This document shows positions 45,501 to 57,840 of a stretch of 64,000 bases of DNA, piece by piece. Location of the stretch: NCBI GenBank assembly GCA_963971225.1, contig OZ020269.1:106835486-106899485 (forward strand), written 5' to 3'. The translations under genes and the position numbers were made by a program. Source of the DNA: Melieria omissa (lineage: Eukaryota > Arthropoda > Insecta > Diptera > Ulidiidae). The notes under the pieces are model-generated. The model did not search any database. It had not been told where the DNA came from and saw nothing but the letters and a program-made list of their open reading frames with translations. Within the stretch, counting starts at the first letter, position 1. Every line of letters begins with the position of its first letter.

Positions 45501-48139
45501 GCTAAAAATGCAAAGTTAAACTTTCAACTGAACATTTCAATTCGAATTTCAATTCCCGGAAGTGAATTATGCGCCCAGAGTTGCATGTGGCTGTGCACTG
45601 TGGCCCACAGTGTAGATAACTGAAGGTGATTGAAAAGTCCATGAAGTGTGCATTGTTCAGGGCTCAGTGAGCCAAGTGTTGATAACGCATAACAAAAACA
45701 ACAATAACAACAACTCATAAGCAAACAACAGTTGTGACTGATAACAGTCAAACAGTGTGAAAAGTGGGCCCAGGGCCAAAGAGCGCCCAACACTGACGTG
45801 AAAAGAGAGAAAGAGCGCACTGAAATAATGCCAACTTGAGACTGGCGGCACGATCGAAAGAGCGAGAGAGAGAGTAATAAGTAAAATTATGCATGAGGGG
45901 CCAGGGGGCGTGTCACAATGAAGTCTCTTGTGTTGGTTTTATTGATAAAAATAAAAATAAAATCACTTGGGAACAAAAAATACAATTTTTTCTGTGAATC
46001 AACGCTGATAACGTCAAAAGTGGTTCACTGGACTACAACAAAAAAATTAAATACAAATGAAATGAAAAAAAATGTATAACAAATAACTGAAGCAAATAGA
46101 TTGTCACAAATGCGGGCAGGCGGATTGCATTGACACAACGTCAGAGGTTGACAAACTGGATTTTGTTGTTGTTTTGTTGTTTTTTGTTCAGCGTGTGGGA
46201 ACGTCAACGATGACGAAGTTAACGTTGATTGTTGGTCTGGGGAATTGTTGTTATTTTAATAATAATTATTACTTATTAGTAGTGTTGGTGTTATTGTTGT
46301 TGTAATTTTTCGTTTTATTATTGTTTACTTTTTTATTGACTCTTGACTTTCTTGTCAGCAAGCTTTGACTGTTGATGTACGATGTACAAGTTGCCAATTC
46401 CGGAAGGTGGCAACGGTTGAGTGTTGATTGTTGACTTGGTTGGTGATTGCTTGGTGAATCGAGTGCGAGCGTTTGAAAAGCGATAACTAACAGGTGGTGG
46501 TGGCATTGCTTGGTGCCAACAATTGATTCCTTTGTATGTTTGATTTTGCAAAAGGCAACAAATGATTGCAACTGCTGGGGCTGCAGGTCTGTTGAGCTCT
46601 CAGTGTGGTTGTCGATATTTACTGCCAGTAAATTGGAATTGGCTGATAATGTTGATTGGTAGATATTAGTTATGATTAATATTTTTTTATTTAAAAAAAC
46701 TTATCAGTGTTTTTAGAAATTAATGGAAATATTTTTACTTGAAATTGTTTTTGCCTTGAACCTCTTTTGGCCTTTTCAACTTTATTCACACTTCCCTGTT
46801 TCATGCTCCTTTAAGTTTATATTTGTTTGTGTCTCCCTGCACTATTTGCGGCATTGTTGAGCTGTCACTTTGATCTCTGGCGTTGCCAACGCTTATTGCT
46901 TTTTCAACGACGAAGCAGCAGAATGGCCATCACTGCTTTAAGCTTTTGCTTCACCTCTGAGCCCATCGATTTCGTCTTCGAGCGAGCGAGCCGTCTGTGC
47001 TTTGTCGCAACGGTTCGCTGGCTCCTGGGGTCCATGGCCCCAGGGGTGCCGTCTCAGTCATTCAATAATGCAGCTTTACAGCCCTTAGCCCCCAACCTTC
47101 CATTAGTTTTTGCTTTCACCTCCCCTGCCCCAAATAGCCGCCAAACACTTTCTACTGCCAGCGTTGGGCATTTGGCTGCTTGACTTGGCTCGGCTTGTTG
47201 CCTGTTCTGCCATTTCAATTTATTTATTTGTTCATTTCGCAGTGTTTGTTTGTCCATATTTCTCTGCTCCGCTCCTGCAGCATTTTCCGTTTGTCATTTA
47301 TTTCGTGTGCTCCACTATTATTCTTGTGCCGCGCCCTCTGCCAGCTTCTGTCAGCTATTTCCTTTTTCCTTGTGTTTTATTTTGTTTTTATTTAATTTTT
47401 TCCTATTTTTTTCTTGTTGCTTGTAATAAGCTCTTACTTCCGCTTTCATTAGCTTCATTTCGTTGGCTTTTTTTCAATTTCATTAAATTTTTCCATTTCA
47501 CCTCTTTGTGGCTGTGGCGGCGATTCTGTACGTGTTTTCGCTGTCACTTTTTGCTGTCGATTAAGTTTGCCCAGTGTTGCCACAGTGGTTTTCATTGCAT
47601 TGCACCTCGACACTCGACACTCGATTGCATGAAAGCAATTTTTTACATCTGCGCCTCGTTCTCGCCGTCTGTCTGTCTGTCCGTCCTTCGCACTGTTTCT
47701 GTTTGTCTGTGGTGTTGCGGCTGAAAATTTAATGACTCCAAAGTTGTTGTAGTTTAAATTCTGGCAATGAAAATAATTCATTTTATTTCAACTCAATGCG
47801 CAATTTTTTGTTTTTGTTTGGCTTTTATGCATTTTTCATTGCTGGGCAGCTGGAAAAAGTTTGTATTGTAAAATTTTATAGAAAAAACAGTTTTGTAAAA
47901 ACTTGCATTATAATAAAAAACCACTTGACAGCCACTTGAGACAGCTGGCAGCGAATTCGAGCACAAAACGTCAACGAGTGCCAAAAGGCTTTAAAGAAAA
48001 CAATGTGAAAAAAGGGGAAGGAGGGCAAAAGAGGCAGAGAAAAAAAGAGGGATGTGAACAAAAAGGCACAGCGCAAAGGTTAGCAGTGAAGTGAGAATCT
48101 ATTTATTGAAAGCAGCACACAACCAAAGTTCAGAGCAGT
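45501..48139. other. Noncoding DNA
   Basis: Mixed unique sequence with TTG/AAC runs (45685-45715, 46160-46185, 46285-46325), a GA run near 45855-45872 and a GTCTGTCTGTCCGTCC-type motif near 47667-47688. Open frames of 100-200 codons at 46827-47724 have no domain and biased simple composition. Confidence 0.55.
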
Positions 48140-48745
48140 TCAGTTTGCTTCTTTTGATTGATTTAGTTTTACAAATTGGTCAAAATTACAACATTTTTGC
48201 TTTGAAAAAGCAATGCTTTAAAAATTATTTATAATGAAAGAACTCATTGGAGTCTTTTTGACCACCTTGGGCATTCTAGTGTTAAAACAAAGTGGCAAGC
48301 TGCTGAAAAGAAGGCAACGTTACACACTTTCGAGCTTTATTTCAATGTCTATATCTGCTTTTTTAACAATTGAAGTCATTTCGTTACCACGAAATGCGAA
48401 CTTGTTCAACACTCAAGAAATATTGCACAATGCAGTTTACTTCTTTTGATTGATTTTGTTTTACAAATTAGCAAAAATTACAACATTTTTGCTTTTAAAA
48501 AGCAATGCTTTAAAAATTCTTCAAAACAAAAAACCTAATTGGAGTCTTTTTGACTGCCTGGGATATTCTAGTGTCAAAAAAATTTAGCAAGTGGCTGAAA
48601 AGAAGGCAACAGTACACACTTTCTGGCTTTATTTCAATGTCTATATCTTTTTTTTTAACAATTGAAGTCAAAAGTTGCTCTTCGCTACATCCAAACTACG
48701 AAAAGCGAACTTGTTCAATACTGAACAAATATTGCACAATGCATT
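48140..48745. repeat. Diverged tandem duplication, 292-bp period
   Basis: CTTTTGATTGATTT, CATTTTTGCTTT-AAAAGC, ATTGGAGTCTTTTTGAC, CTGAAAAGAAGGCAAC and TTTATTTCAATGTCTATATC occur in the same order in both copies (landmarks 48151 and 48443). Both copies have an open frame over the middle part (about LIGVFLT...LKRRQ-YTLS-FISMSIS), but both are short and no family is recognised. Confidence 0.85.
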
Positions 48746-51700
48746 TACAAACCATTCCCAAAACCCCGAAAGTATTGTCACCCATTCAACACATCCAATT
48801 TCAACTTCTTAACGCCCAGTGAATGCCTCTTTTCCCGCTACTCATTGCTCAACACGTCATTTCGTCATACCGGCAACTCCACCTTTCAGTCACCGCTCGC
48901 TTCATCATCATCACAACCGATCAGCGCAATAAAATCACCTTAAATCATTTGCTGATTTGTGCAAATTAAAAAAGCAGCAACAAAAAAGTTGTAAAAAACA
49001 ATTCACAAATCACACACAAATGAGCTGCAACAAATGAGCAACGATTAAATATTCGTCGCACTCGACTCCACGCGGCCAAGAACAGAACGAAACCCACAAA
49101 CAAAAAAACATTCTCCAATTACGCTGCAATTTGTTGTTGCTTTTAATAAACCGTAAAAATGTTGCAAAATTGCAAAAATTACTAGAACAACAACAGCAAC
49201 AACAACAGCAATAGAATGAATTATTGCCTTCCGCGCGGCCTTCATGGCTAATTTTTCGCCTTTCTATTACTCAACTCCGCGCTGCGCCCCTGACTCCACT
49301 GGCTGCCGCAATGCCTTGTCTGCTCCAATGCTGCATTATGATTTTATGGAAATTGTACAATAAAAAAGTTGCTAATTCATTTGACTTTTGCATTTTGCTT
49401 ATGCCAAGCGACACAGCAATTTGACTTTGATTGCATTGCAGCTGATCGCTTTGGCTTCGGACACTCGCAGCAGCTGGAAACGCCAAATGTGCTGAGAACA
49501 AAAATTGAACTGTGCAAACGGCAAAGGGGTAGATAATTTTATTAGAACAACAACAACAACAACGACGATTATGAGCAATTACAACAATAACAACAATGCA
49601 GACATGAATAAAGCCGCATTGTGAGTAGAAAATACATAATTTTTGGGTGCAAAAAAATGCTGACAGTAACAGCAACAACAATTAGCGTTAGTTTTGCATT
49701 AATTGGCAACAATAACAACAACAACAACAAGTACAGTGTAATAAGAGTAAAACAAAAAAGTGTGCATAGCAAAAAAAAACTGCAAACTATAAAATTTGCA
49801 AAGAACAACAAAAACAGTCAGTACAAGTTGGAATAGTACAACAAAAATTAAAAAAATGCATAGAAAAAGACAAGAAATAGCAACGCTACAACAACAACAA
49901 TATTTGCAAAATTGCAAAAATTTGCAAATAGTTGGCAACTCTAACAACAATAGCAACAGCCACACGTGCAACAGCAAAGAAGGTTAATCGAAAGCAACAA
50001 CAACAGCAACAACAAACCACAAAGGTGGCGCAGCAAAAAAAAAAACCTGATAGCAACAATAAGAACAAAACCAGCGCTCGCTGCAGCTAAATTGGTAGGA
50101 ATAATAACAACAACAATAATGGAAATAACAATGGTAAAAAACAACAACAAGAAGAAACACAAAAACCATAAGAAAAAAACATAACCAAAGTGAGTAACAA
50201 ACAGCATCGTCGAGTCTAACCAAAGCTAGAGAAATATTAACAACAACAACAACAGCAACTACAACAACGGCTATTAGTGGCATTAGTGGCAAGCAGCAAC
50301 AATTTCCACAATCATAGCACCAACAACAATAACAACAACAAAATAGTGAACGTGCGACTGTCGGCGTATCTATCCAACCATCCGTCCGTTTGTCTGTCAG
50401 TCCGTCCGCCCATCGTTGCTGACCTTGAAGTTTGCAAAAATCTTTATTGTTGCGAATGCAGCAATGCCATTTTGCTGGGAGCAGCAACACACCACTAACA
50501 AAAAAATGTCCAAAAAATTAAAGGAAAAAAAACAAAAAGTAGATAAATGTTGAAAAATTATAAAATTTTGCGTGGCTTTTGTCTAACAATGGACAACAAA
50601 TGTGTATTCATTTACAACAACAGCAGCCGACGTCATTGACAATGGCAACATTTGCGAATTTGAAATTTGCAAACCTCAAGCAACAACAACAAGAACAACA
50701 ATGAAAAAATTAACAGCGCGCAAAATTAAACTTTAAACTTCAGTCAGAGCGGCGGCAAAAAAAATTGCAAACCATCACAACAACACAGCTGCAAAGGTAC
50801 AAGGTTGCTGCTATTAGATACAACAATTGCTAAAACAACAACAACCAGAACATTAACAATAATAACAACAACAACTAAAATGGCATTTGCCGCTTTGCAA
50901 TTACGCAATCATTGTTGCTCATACAACTGCAGTCGAATGTTATTGCCAGCGATTGTTGTTGTTGTTGTTGCTGTTGTTATTGTTGTCATGGTTGTTGTTG
51001 GCGCATTGCGCGTGCGTGTGTGTTGCGAAAAGATTAAATATTTAGCAAAAATTTCGTCATTGTAGTTGATGGCAGATTTGTTGGGGTACGAAGTGCTGCA
51101 ACAACAACAACAAAAACACAACAACAATAACTATGGTGCAACAACAATAACAAATCTATGCAAAACAATTACACTAACAACAACATTGACATATCTAACA
51201 GCTTTGGTTAAAACAACAACAACAATGCTAGCACCAACAAATGCATTAAGAACAACAACAAAAATATGCTAAATGAAAATTAGGACTTAGGCAGGCAACA
51301 ACAAAACCAAGTGTGCCATAATAGAAGACAACAAGCAGCAGCAACAACAACAACAACAACAACAATCAAGTAGCAACAGTAACAACTCAACTTGCAACAA
51401 AACGCAACAACTGCTGCGGCGACTGCAACAATCGCCACACAGCTGCAGTCAACATTACGATTTCCGCTGCAGCAATTGAAGTATAGCAACAACAATATCT
51501 AACAATAACAACAACAACAAAGTATGTAGCAATCAGCAAAACGGGCGCATGTTCGTTGTTGCAAAAATACAACAAAAAACAAAACTGTGAACATGAAGAT
51601 TTTTGTTGCAATTTTGCATGTGGGCTGCGGCAACAATTCTGGCGGCGGCTGCCAGCTTGGGAAACACTTGAGCAGCAGCAACAACAACACCAACAATTGC

Positions 51701-52370
51701 ATTAAAATCATAAAGTGGAAGTTGAAGCGAACGAATTGCAGCCGAGGCGCTCGTTCTATGCGCGTCTTATTAATTTCATTAAGTGGCACAATGATTGATT
51801 TTATGCGGCACTCGTTTGGGGCAGCAACGGAACGCGGCGCGCAGCAGAATCCAGTGTAATAAAAATGCTCAAGTTGAGCATAAAAATCTGCGCCAATCGA
51901 CAATACGACGAATCGTAAACGACACAAATAATCGTAAAAGTTTTCGTTAAATTGCAGCCGACAGACGGCCGGCCGGCGAGAAACGTATGCATTGTTGCTG
52001 CCTTTATTTGGGACCCCCACTCTAAATGCCCCCACGCACACGCACGCACACACACGCACACACACACACACGCATACGCACACATAGAGTGACAGAAGCA
52101 TGAGGGGCGCCAGAGGTAGTGTGCAACACGTGTTGGCCGCCGCATGGGGGACTTTAAGAGGCAAATGTCGAGTCGTTCGAGTGGTCTGTCAATTGTTGGC
52201 TTAAAATAGTTGCCTGCATTTTAAGTCGATTCGAGTGCGTAGCCCATAAATTTTGACTTTAAGCTGATGAACATTTTGGTTAAATTCTTTCTGTGAAATT
52301 TTTAGGAATTGTGATGGTTTTGTTAGAACGAACACTGGCTGGATTAAAAAACCAGGTTGACTATTTCACC
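48746..52370. other. Noncoding DNA saturated with AAC/CAA triplet runs
   Basis: Interrupted AAC/CAA or TTG runs occur roughly every 100-200 bases (for example 49185-49210, 49545-49590, 49700-49730, 49995-50020, 50105-50120, 50240-50265, 51095-51130, 51330-51365, 51680-51700). A CA run lies at 52035-52085. A GTCCGTTTGTCTGTCAGTCC motif is at 50385-50404. Open frames are poly-Asn, poly-Thr or poly-Leu readings. Confidence 0.6.
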
Positions 52371-52374
52371 TGGA

Positions 52375-54055
52375 AAGCCTTTTGGGTCCATTGTGATTAA
52401 TGATGCTCCCGATGCCCGAAAAGCTTGTTGGGACTATTGTGATTCATGCTTTTCCACATGGAGACCCTGTTAGGTCCATTGTGATTCATGCTTTTCACAA
52501 AGTATGAATCTTGGGTCTATTGTGATTCATGCTCTTCCACCCGAAAAGCTTGTTTTGCCCATTATGATTCATGCTTTTCCACCCGGAGACCCTGTTAGGT
52601 CCATTGTGATTCATGCTTTTCAACTCCGGGACCCTGTTGGATCTATGGTCATTCATGCTTTTCCACCTAGAAAGCCTGTTTTGCTCATTATGATTCATGC
52701 TTTTCTACTCGGAGACGGTGTTGAGTCCATTGTGATTCATGATCTTTTACCCGAAAAGCGTGTTGGGTACGGTGTAATTCAGGCTCTTCCACTCGGAGAC
52801 GCTTTTGGGTCTACTGTGATTCATGGTATTCCACCCGGATAGCCTGTTGGGTCCATAGTGATTCATGCTGAGACAGTGTTGTGTACAGTATGATTCATGT
52901 ATTTCCAATCGGAGGCATGTTGGGTCCATTGTGATTCATGCTCGGAGACTACGTTGAGTCCATTGTGATTCATGCTCTTCCACCTGTGAAGCATATTGGG
53001 TGCAGTGTGATTAACGCTCTTCCACTCGGACACCCGGTTGAATCTATGGTCATTCATGCTTGTCCACCCGGAAAGCCTGTTTTGCCCATTATCATTCATG
53101 CTCTTCTACTCGGAGACCCTCTTGGCTCCATTGTGATTCATAGTATTCCATCCGGAAAGCCTGTTTGGTTTGGTTTGGTAGTGATTCATGCTTCTCAACT
53201 CAGAGACGGTGTTGGGTCTATTGTGATTCATGCTCTTCCACTCGGATACCTTTTTTGGTCTATCGTGATTCATGGTATTCCACCGGGAAAGCCTGTTTCG
53301 CCCATTATGATTCATGCTCTTCTACTCGGAGACCCTTTTGACTCCATTGTGATTCATAGTATTCCACCCGGAAAGCCTGTTTGGTTTGGTTTGGTAGTGA
53401 TTCATACTTCTCAACTCAGACGGTGTTGGGTCCATTGTGATTCATGCTCTTCCACTCGGATACCTTTTTTAGTCTATTGTGATTCATGGTATTCCACCGG
53501 GAAAGCCTGTTTTGCCCAATTTGATTCATGCTCTTCTACTCGGAGACCCTCTTGGGTCCATTGTGATTCATAGTATTCCACCCGGGAAGCCTCTTTGGTT
53601 TGGTTTGGTAGCGATTCATGCTTCTCAACTCAGAGACGGTGTTAGGTCCATTGTGATTCATCCTCTTTCACTCGGAGACCCTCATAGCTCCATAGTGACT
53701 CATAGTATTCCACCCGGAAAGCCTGTTTGGTTTGGTTTGGTAGTGATTCATGCTTTTCTACTCGGAGGCGGTGTTGGGTCCATTATGATTCATACTATCA
53801 TGCCTCTTTGGTCCATTGTGATTCAAAACATTTCACCCGTAAAGCATGTTTTGTCCATTATGATTCATGCTTCTCAACTCAGCGACGGTTTTGGGTCCAT
53901 TGTGATTCATGCTCTTCCACTTGGAAACCTTTTTGGGTCTATTGTGATTCATGGTATTCCACCCGAAAAGCCTGTTTGGTCCGTAGTTATTCATGCTTTT
54001 TCACTCAGAGACCCTGTTGGGTCCAGTGTGATTCATAGTTTTCCACTCGCAGGCT
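52375..54055. repeat. 42-bp minisatellite, about 40 copies
   Basis: The unit is close to TCCATTGTGATTCATGC, CTTCCACTCGG and AGACCCTGTTGGG. GATTCAT landmarks step by 42 bases (52441, 52483, 52524, 52566, 52608). As 42 is a multiple of three, frames stay open through many units and spell a 14-residue repeat such as GSIVIHALPLGDPV on the + strand (frames 52504-52842, 52938-53573 and 53479-54057) and another on the minus strand. A higher-order repeat of about 215-219 bases, marked by GGTTTGGTTTGGTAGTGATT, occurs at 53165, 53384 and 53599. I see no start context or flanking exon signal that supports a protein. Confidence 0.92.
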
Positions 54056-56030
54056 AAGTTTCTAAGCACAAAATGACGTGAACACGAACAATTTCAAACT
54101 AAACTGTTAAATTTCATTGAATGCAAATATAGTAGATTGATTTTTTATTTTTGGTTTTTCATTGCGAAACGCTGCGGCGCCAATAAATGTTGTCAACTTG
54201 GCGCAAAAATCTGGCACGCCTCAGTTTTGTTGCTGCTAGTGTTGAAAATGAAAACAAAAAAAAAATGGCAACTCCAACAGAAATTTTGTCATGAGCGCCA
54301 ATTCAGAGTGAGTGAGTGTGTGCAGTGACGCACATAGGATTTTATTTTAAGGGGGTTTTGTGCACAACTTTGGAATTCAATGCCATTTGAAACCATTTTT
54401 GAAACCCACAATTGCTGCAAAAAACAAAAATGAGAGCTAAGAGGAGTTTCAACACCCAAACCTTCCCTTTCGTCCACCACTGTATGCAAACACTTTAGTC
54501 AGCAATGTTGTTATGAATGCAGAAAAGTGTGAGCAGCGACAAAAATTGCAGCCAAAAATGAAATAAAATAAGTAAAATCATGTACAAATAAATAAAAATA
54601 AAGTCACACAATGCAATCAGAGTGCAGCAGCAAAAAATCCGAATAAATGACACACAAACATATTCAATCACAGAAAAAATCTGCACTCGCATAAAAAATA
54701 TGAAAAATTAAACAAAACAAAACATAAAAAAACGCCAACGAATTCCACTTGAAACGCTTCCCCCTCCGCACCCGCATTAAAGCCACGAATTCGCTCCCCA
54801 CGATTTGTCACCACCCACTTCAACGTTCGTCGTTCCCTTGGCCGGCCGGCCGGTCCCGCTGCCAAACCCACACGGGGGCAGCAATCATGCTCGCGACATG
54901 CAATTTATGTGCATTAAAATGCAGTTCATGAATTTCAACGCGTTCTGTCTCTCTTTCTCTCCCTCTCCCTCACTCTTACTGTGTCTCTGTCCCTTCTCTG
55001 TTGAGTGAGCCGTTCCGTACAAACTGTCGCTTTGTGCATGAGGGCTGCTTGATAATAACAACAACAACAACAAATGACATCAGCAACAACAATTATGACA
55101 GTAGCTGCAAAAACAACAATACTTGGATTAAATTATGTCTATGCAAAAGGGTAACTTTGATGTTGAGAGAGAAAGAGAGAGAAGGAGAGGGGCAGAAAGG
55201 GATTATTTTAAATGCTTTTAGCGACCTTTGTGGGCGTTAACTCCTAAACCAATAACTTTTTAAACTGAACTACAGCGAGCGAAATGTTTGCTTTGTAGAA
55301 ACCCATAAGTAAACAATCTCACTTCGACTCCGATTGTAAGAGAGACGCGCTCTGGTGGAAATTTTCAATCTTAAATAATTTTGTATTTTTTGCATTAAAA
55401 ATTTTGCCGATCGCTGAATAAATCATTTAAATCGGTTAAGTAGTTTCCGAGTTACAATGTTTTCTTGCTTACTTTACTACATTTACAAGTTTCAACCAAT
55501 TCCATAGAAAATGGTCAGTTTTGTATGGCAGACCCCTTTAAAGTTGTAGATAGCGACTAGGTTTGTATGAAAAAAATATTCAGAAGTGAAAATAAATGGG
55601 GGTCAGTCTAACATTTGATACGTCTGGGACCATCCTAGGAGCAGTTAGAGCCTATTTTATAAAAACCATCATTTTGTATGGGAGCCTCATTCAGGGTTGG
55701 ACGTAGGGTATAAATATGTTTGAAAGTAATGTTCAGTAGTGAAAATTAGTCAGGGTCAGTCATAGAGGTTAACCCTCTAAGAGCAACTTCTGAGTAGCTG
55801 CGGAGCAATTTGTCCAACTTCCCGGTTATTTTGTAAAGTTTGACCTCGATGCGACGCCATTAAACCCAATTCTAGCCCCAAAATTGTTTGGCTCATGTAC
55901 TTTTTTACCAAACCGCATAAAATGAGAGGTTCTTTATCACCGAAGTCGAAAAAATTGTGCACTTAATTTTGTCATGGAAAAGAACGTAGATTACATGACA
56001 TCCAAGCTTTGCTTTGATAAGGTTTATCAT
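54056..56030. other. Noncoding DNA, including a possible unidentified mobile-element remnant
   Basis: 54056-55230 is unique, with a TCTCTCTTTCTC tract (54945-54985), a GGCCGGCCGGCCGG run at 54840-54853 and a GA tract at 55163-55190. 55230-56030 lacks microsatellites and contains repeated words such as TTTTGTATGG-AGACCC or GAGCCTC and GGGTCAGTC (about 55518-55770), suggesting an old element or duplicated block, not identified. Confidence 0.45.
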
Positions 56031-56039
56031 GTCTCAATC

Positions 56040-56520
56040 CAATCTAGAGCCGAATGGGAATTGGGTGCCCGTTCCTCAAGCGGTAATGTCCATATATACA
56101 TGAACGGATCCAGGTTACTTGACAAGGTAGAGTAGATTCTAAATTACTCCAAAGTGTAACATCTCAATTTGAAGCTCTGCCTGCCAGATTGCTGTGGGGT
56201 AAAGGTAGGAGATATCCTGATACCATTGGACAGCCAGTCGACTCTTAGAGACCTCTGGATGCAGGTTTTCTACCATCAAGAACTATTTTGAGTCGCAGCA
56301 AATCTCTTAACAAGACTTTTCGACAGCTGCGTATGCTGGGTTTCAGGACATAGTCACATTACAGGGAACTGTAACTTGATTGACTGGATAGGACTAAGCA
56401 GATACTATCCTGAGCCACTTCTATTTCGATATTCTAGCAGATCTAACTGATAAGACTATTCACAGTCTACTAGACTTCATAAGGAGCTCTAACTGGTGCA
56501 ATGAATGAGCGAACTTGAGC
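56040..56520 (+). pseudogene. RNase H-type retroelement remnant
   Basis: Traces of an RNase H domain occur in shifting frames: VHIYMNGSRLLDKVE near 56085-56132 (matching the YTDGS start, with the D changed to N), then WVSGHSHITGNCNLIDWIGL near 56336-56395 (matching the GH-x-I-x-GN-x2-AD end). After a probable deletion comes ADLTDKTIHSLLDFIRSSNW near 56438-56500, the family C-terminus. The knuckle region between RNase H and the end is missing. Stops and frameshifts are frequent. It is related in its C-terminus to the copies at 27 kb and 57.6 kb. Confidence 0.7.
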
Positions 56521-57000
56521 TCGATTGTTTGTGGTATCATAAGGGAAGGTCCCTTGTGATAACTAAGTGATGTTCTAAGTGGGTTAGACCTTGAGGCGAC
56601 TTCTATCACCCTACCTATCGTATCTGGAAGAGGGAAGACTGACCTGAAACTTCTTCGAGAATCTAAGAGATCCAACTGATAGGACTACTCACAGCCATTA
56701 CACTTCGTAAGGAGGTCGAACTGGATCAATGAGTAACCCAACTTAAGCTCGATTGATTGTAGTATAACAATGGGCCTTCATGGCCTAAGTGGTCCACTTC
56801 TATATACCCACCTATCAAAATTATCTAGAAGAAGGAGGATTCGAATGGTTGAATGAATAAACGAAAATGAGTTCGATTGACAAAGTAACCTTTCACATGG
56901 AAATAGAAGATGCTCAGTGGTGATTTCTACTAATGCCTTTCTGCCGACCTGACTAGAACCTGTCCAATAAGAGCTGAAGAATCCCAAAGCTTTTTTTCAG
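56435..57000 (+). repeat. Repeated retroelement 3' ends (2-3 copies, about 230 bp)
   Basis: ACTATTCACAGTCTACTAGA near 56454 and ACTACTCACAGCCATTACAC near 56685 begin parallel segments with CATAAGGAG-TC-AACTGG, CAATGA, AACTT-AGCTCGATTG and a CCACTTCTAT or GCGACTTCTAT stretch followed by CCTA. A third, partial copy starts near 56848. The second carries the ACAATGGGCC-TTCATGGCCT 3' UTR word typical of these elements. Spacing is similar to the copies at 27 kb. Confidence 0.68.
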
Positions 57001-57483
57001 TTAGAGCAAAACTTCTATCACTTTAATATTCTATAAGAAATTTGATAGGTTAGATGTGACTAGACAGCTGGAAAAAACTTGAAGTATGTGGAAGGAAATG
57101 CTGGAGCTCTGCAGAAAGAAGTGGCGTTCAAATTTTGCTCGTGTTCATTTTTTCTCAAAAGCCTACAGGGCTCGTCATGTCGAAGTTCAAGTTCGTTTGC
57201 TAAAGTTCCAATAAGTTAAGGTCCGTAAGTAAGAAATTTCCCTAATCCAATCAGGGCTTTGAACCGACCTGCGTCAAGTTTAGGGGTCTGTTCAATGGAC
57301 TTATTCTGTCTGCCTAAGGAACGTCTGAAACATCTTCACAGAGACAAAATTGAAAGAAGAGCTTGAAATCCGAGGTGAGGCCCCGGACGTGGAACTAGGT
57401 AGAGTCCTGTGGTTTTTGCATAAAACAAAATGGATATAATAGAAATGTTATAGTCCAAATACAAGTATATTCGAGCCGTTCCT
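57001..57483. other. Unresolved sequence between retroelement remnants
   Basis: No clear repeat or domain. It may be decayed retroelement sequence upstream of the fragment at 57484, but no motif is recognisable. Confidence 0.4.
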
Positions 57484-57840
57484 GGACACTGCGCCATTGG
57501 ATCCATGCTTGTCAAATGGTGCCTCTCGTCCAGTGATGTCTGCAGAAGCTGTGTAGATGAAGAAGAATTGGAAACGATCCAATACTACCTGTGCCACTGC
57601 CTGGCTCTGCAGGAACGCCGCCTCCGCACCCTGGGGTCAAGGTTCCTGGCAGACTTGGCTTGCGCCGTAAAAGGTGAACTTTTGGATCTACTCTCCTTCA
57701 TGAAGAGGTCGAACTGGTTTGCCCCGAACTGAGAGCCATTGATTAGCTGCAGAACTTTCCAAGAAGGGATTCACAATGGGCCATTTTGGCCTCCAAGTGG
57801 AAGCGCAGCCTCTGGCTCGCACCCTTCCTACCTAACCTAA
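57484..57840 (+). pseudogene. C-terminus and 3' UTR of an RNase H-type non-LTR element
   Basis: The frame 57484-57732 reads GHCAIGSMLVKWCLSSSDVC, then RSCVDEEELETIQYYLCHCL, then LGSRFLADLACAV and ELLDLLSFMKRSNWFAPN. The C-x2-C-x(n)-E-E-x-ET-x4-Y/H-x-LC-x-C arrangement is the knuckle that follows RNase H in this group, and SNWF is the conserved end. The 3' UTR contains CACAATGGGCCATTTTGGCC and finishes in CTACCTAACCTAACTTAAG. The part still present is uninterrupted, but everything upstream is missing. The CCTAACCTAAC end matches the tail at 26206-26279. Confidence 0.82.

Noticed and set aside
52938..53573. 211-codon open frame of 14-residue repeats, possible repeat protein
   Set aside because: The 42-bp unit is a multiple of three, so frames are open on both strands by arithmetic; there are frame jumps between blocks and no flanking gene structure.
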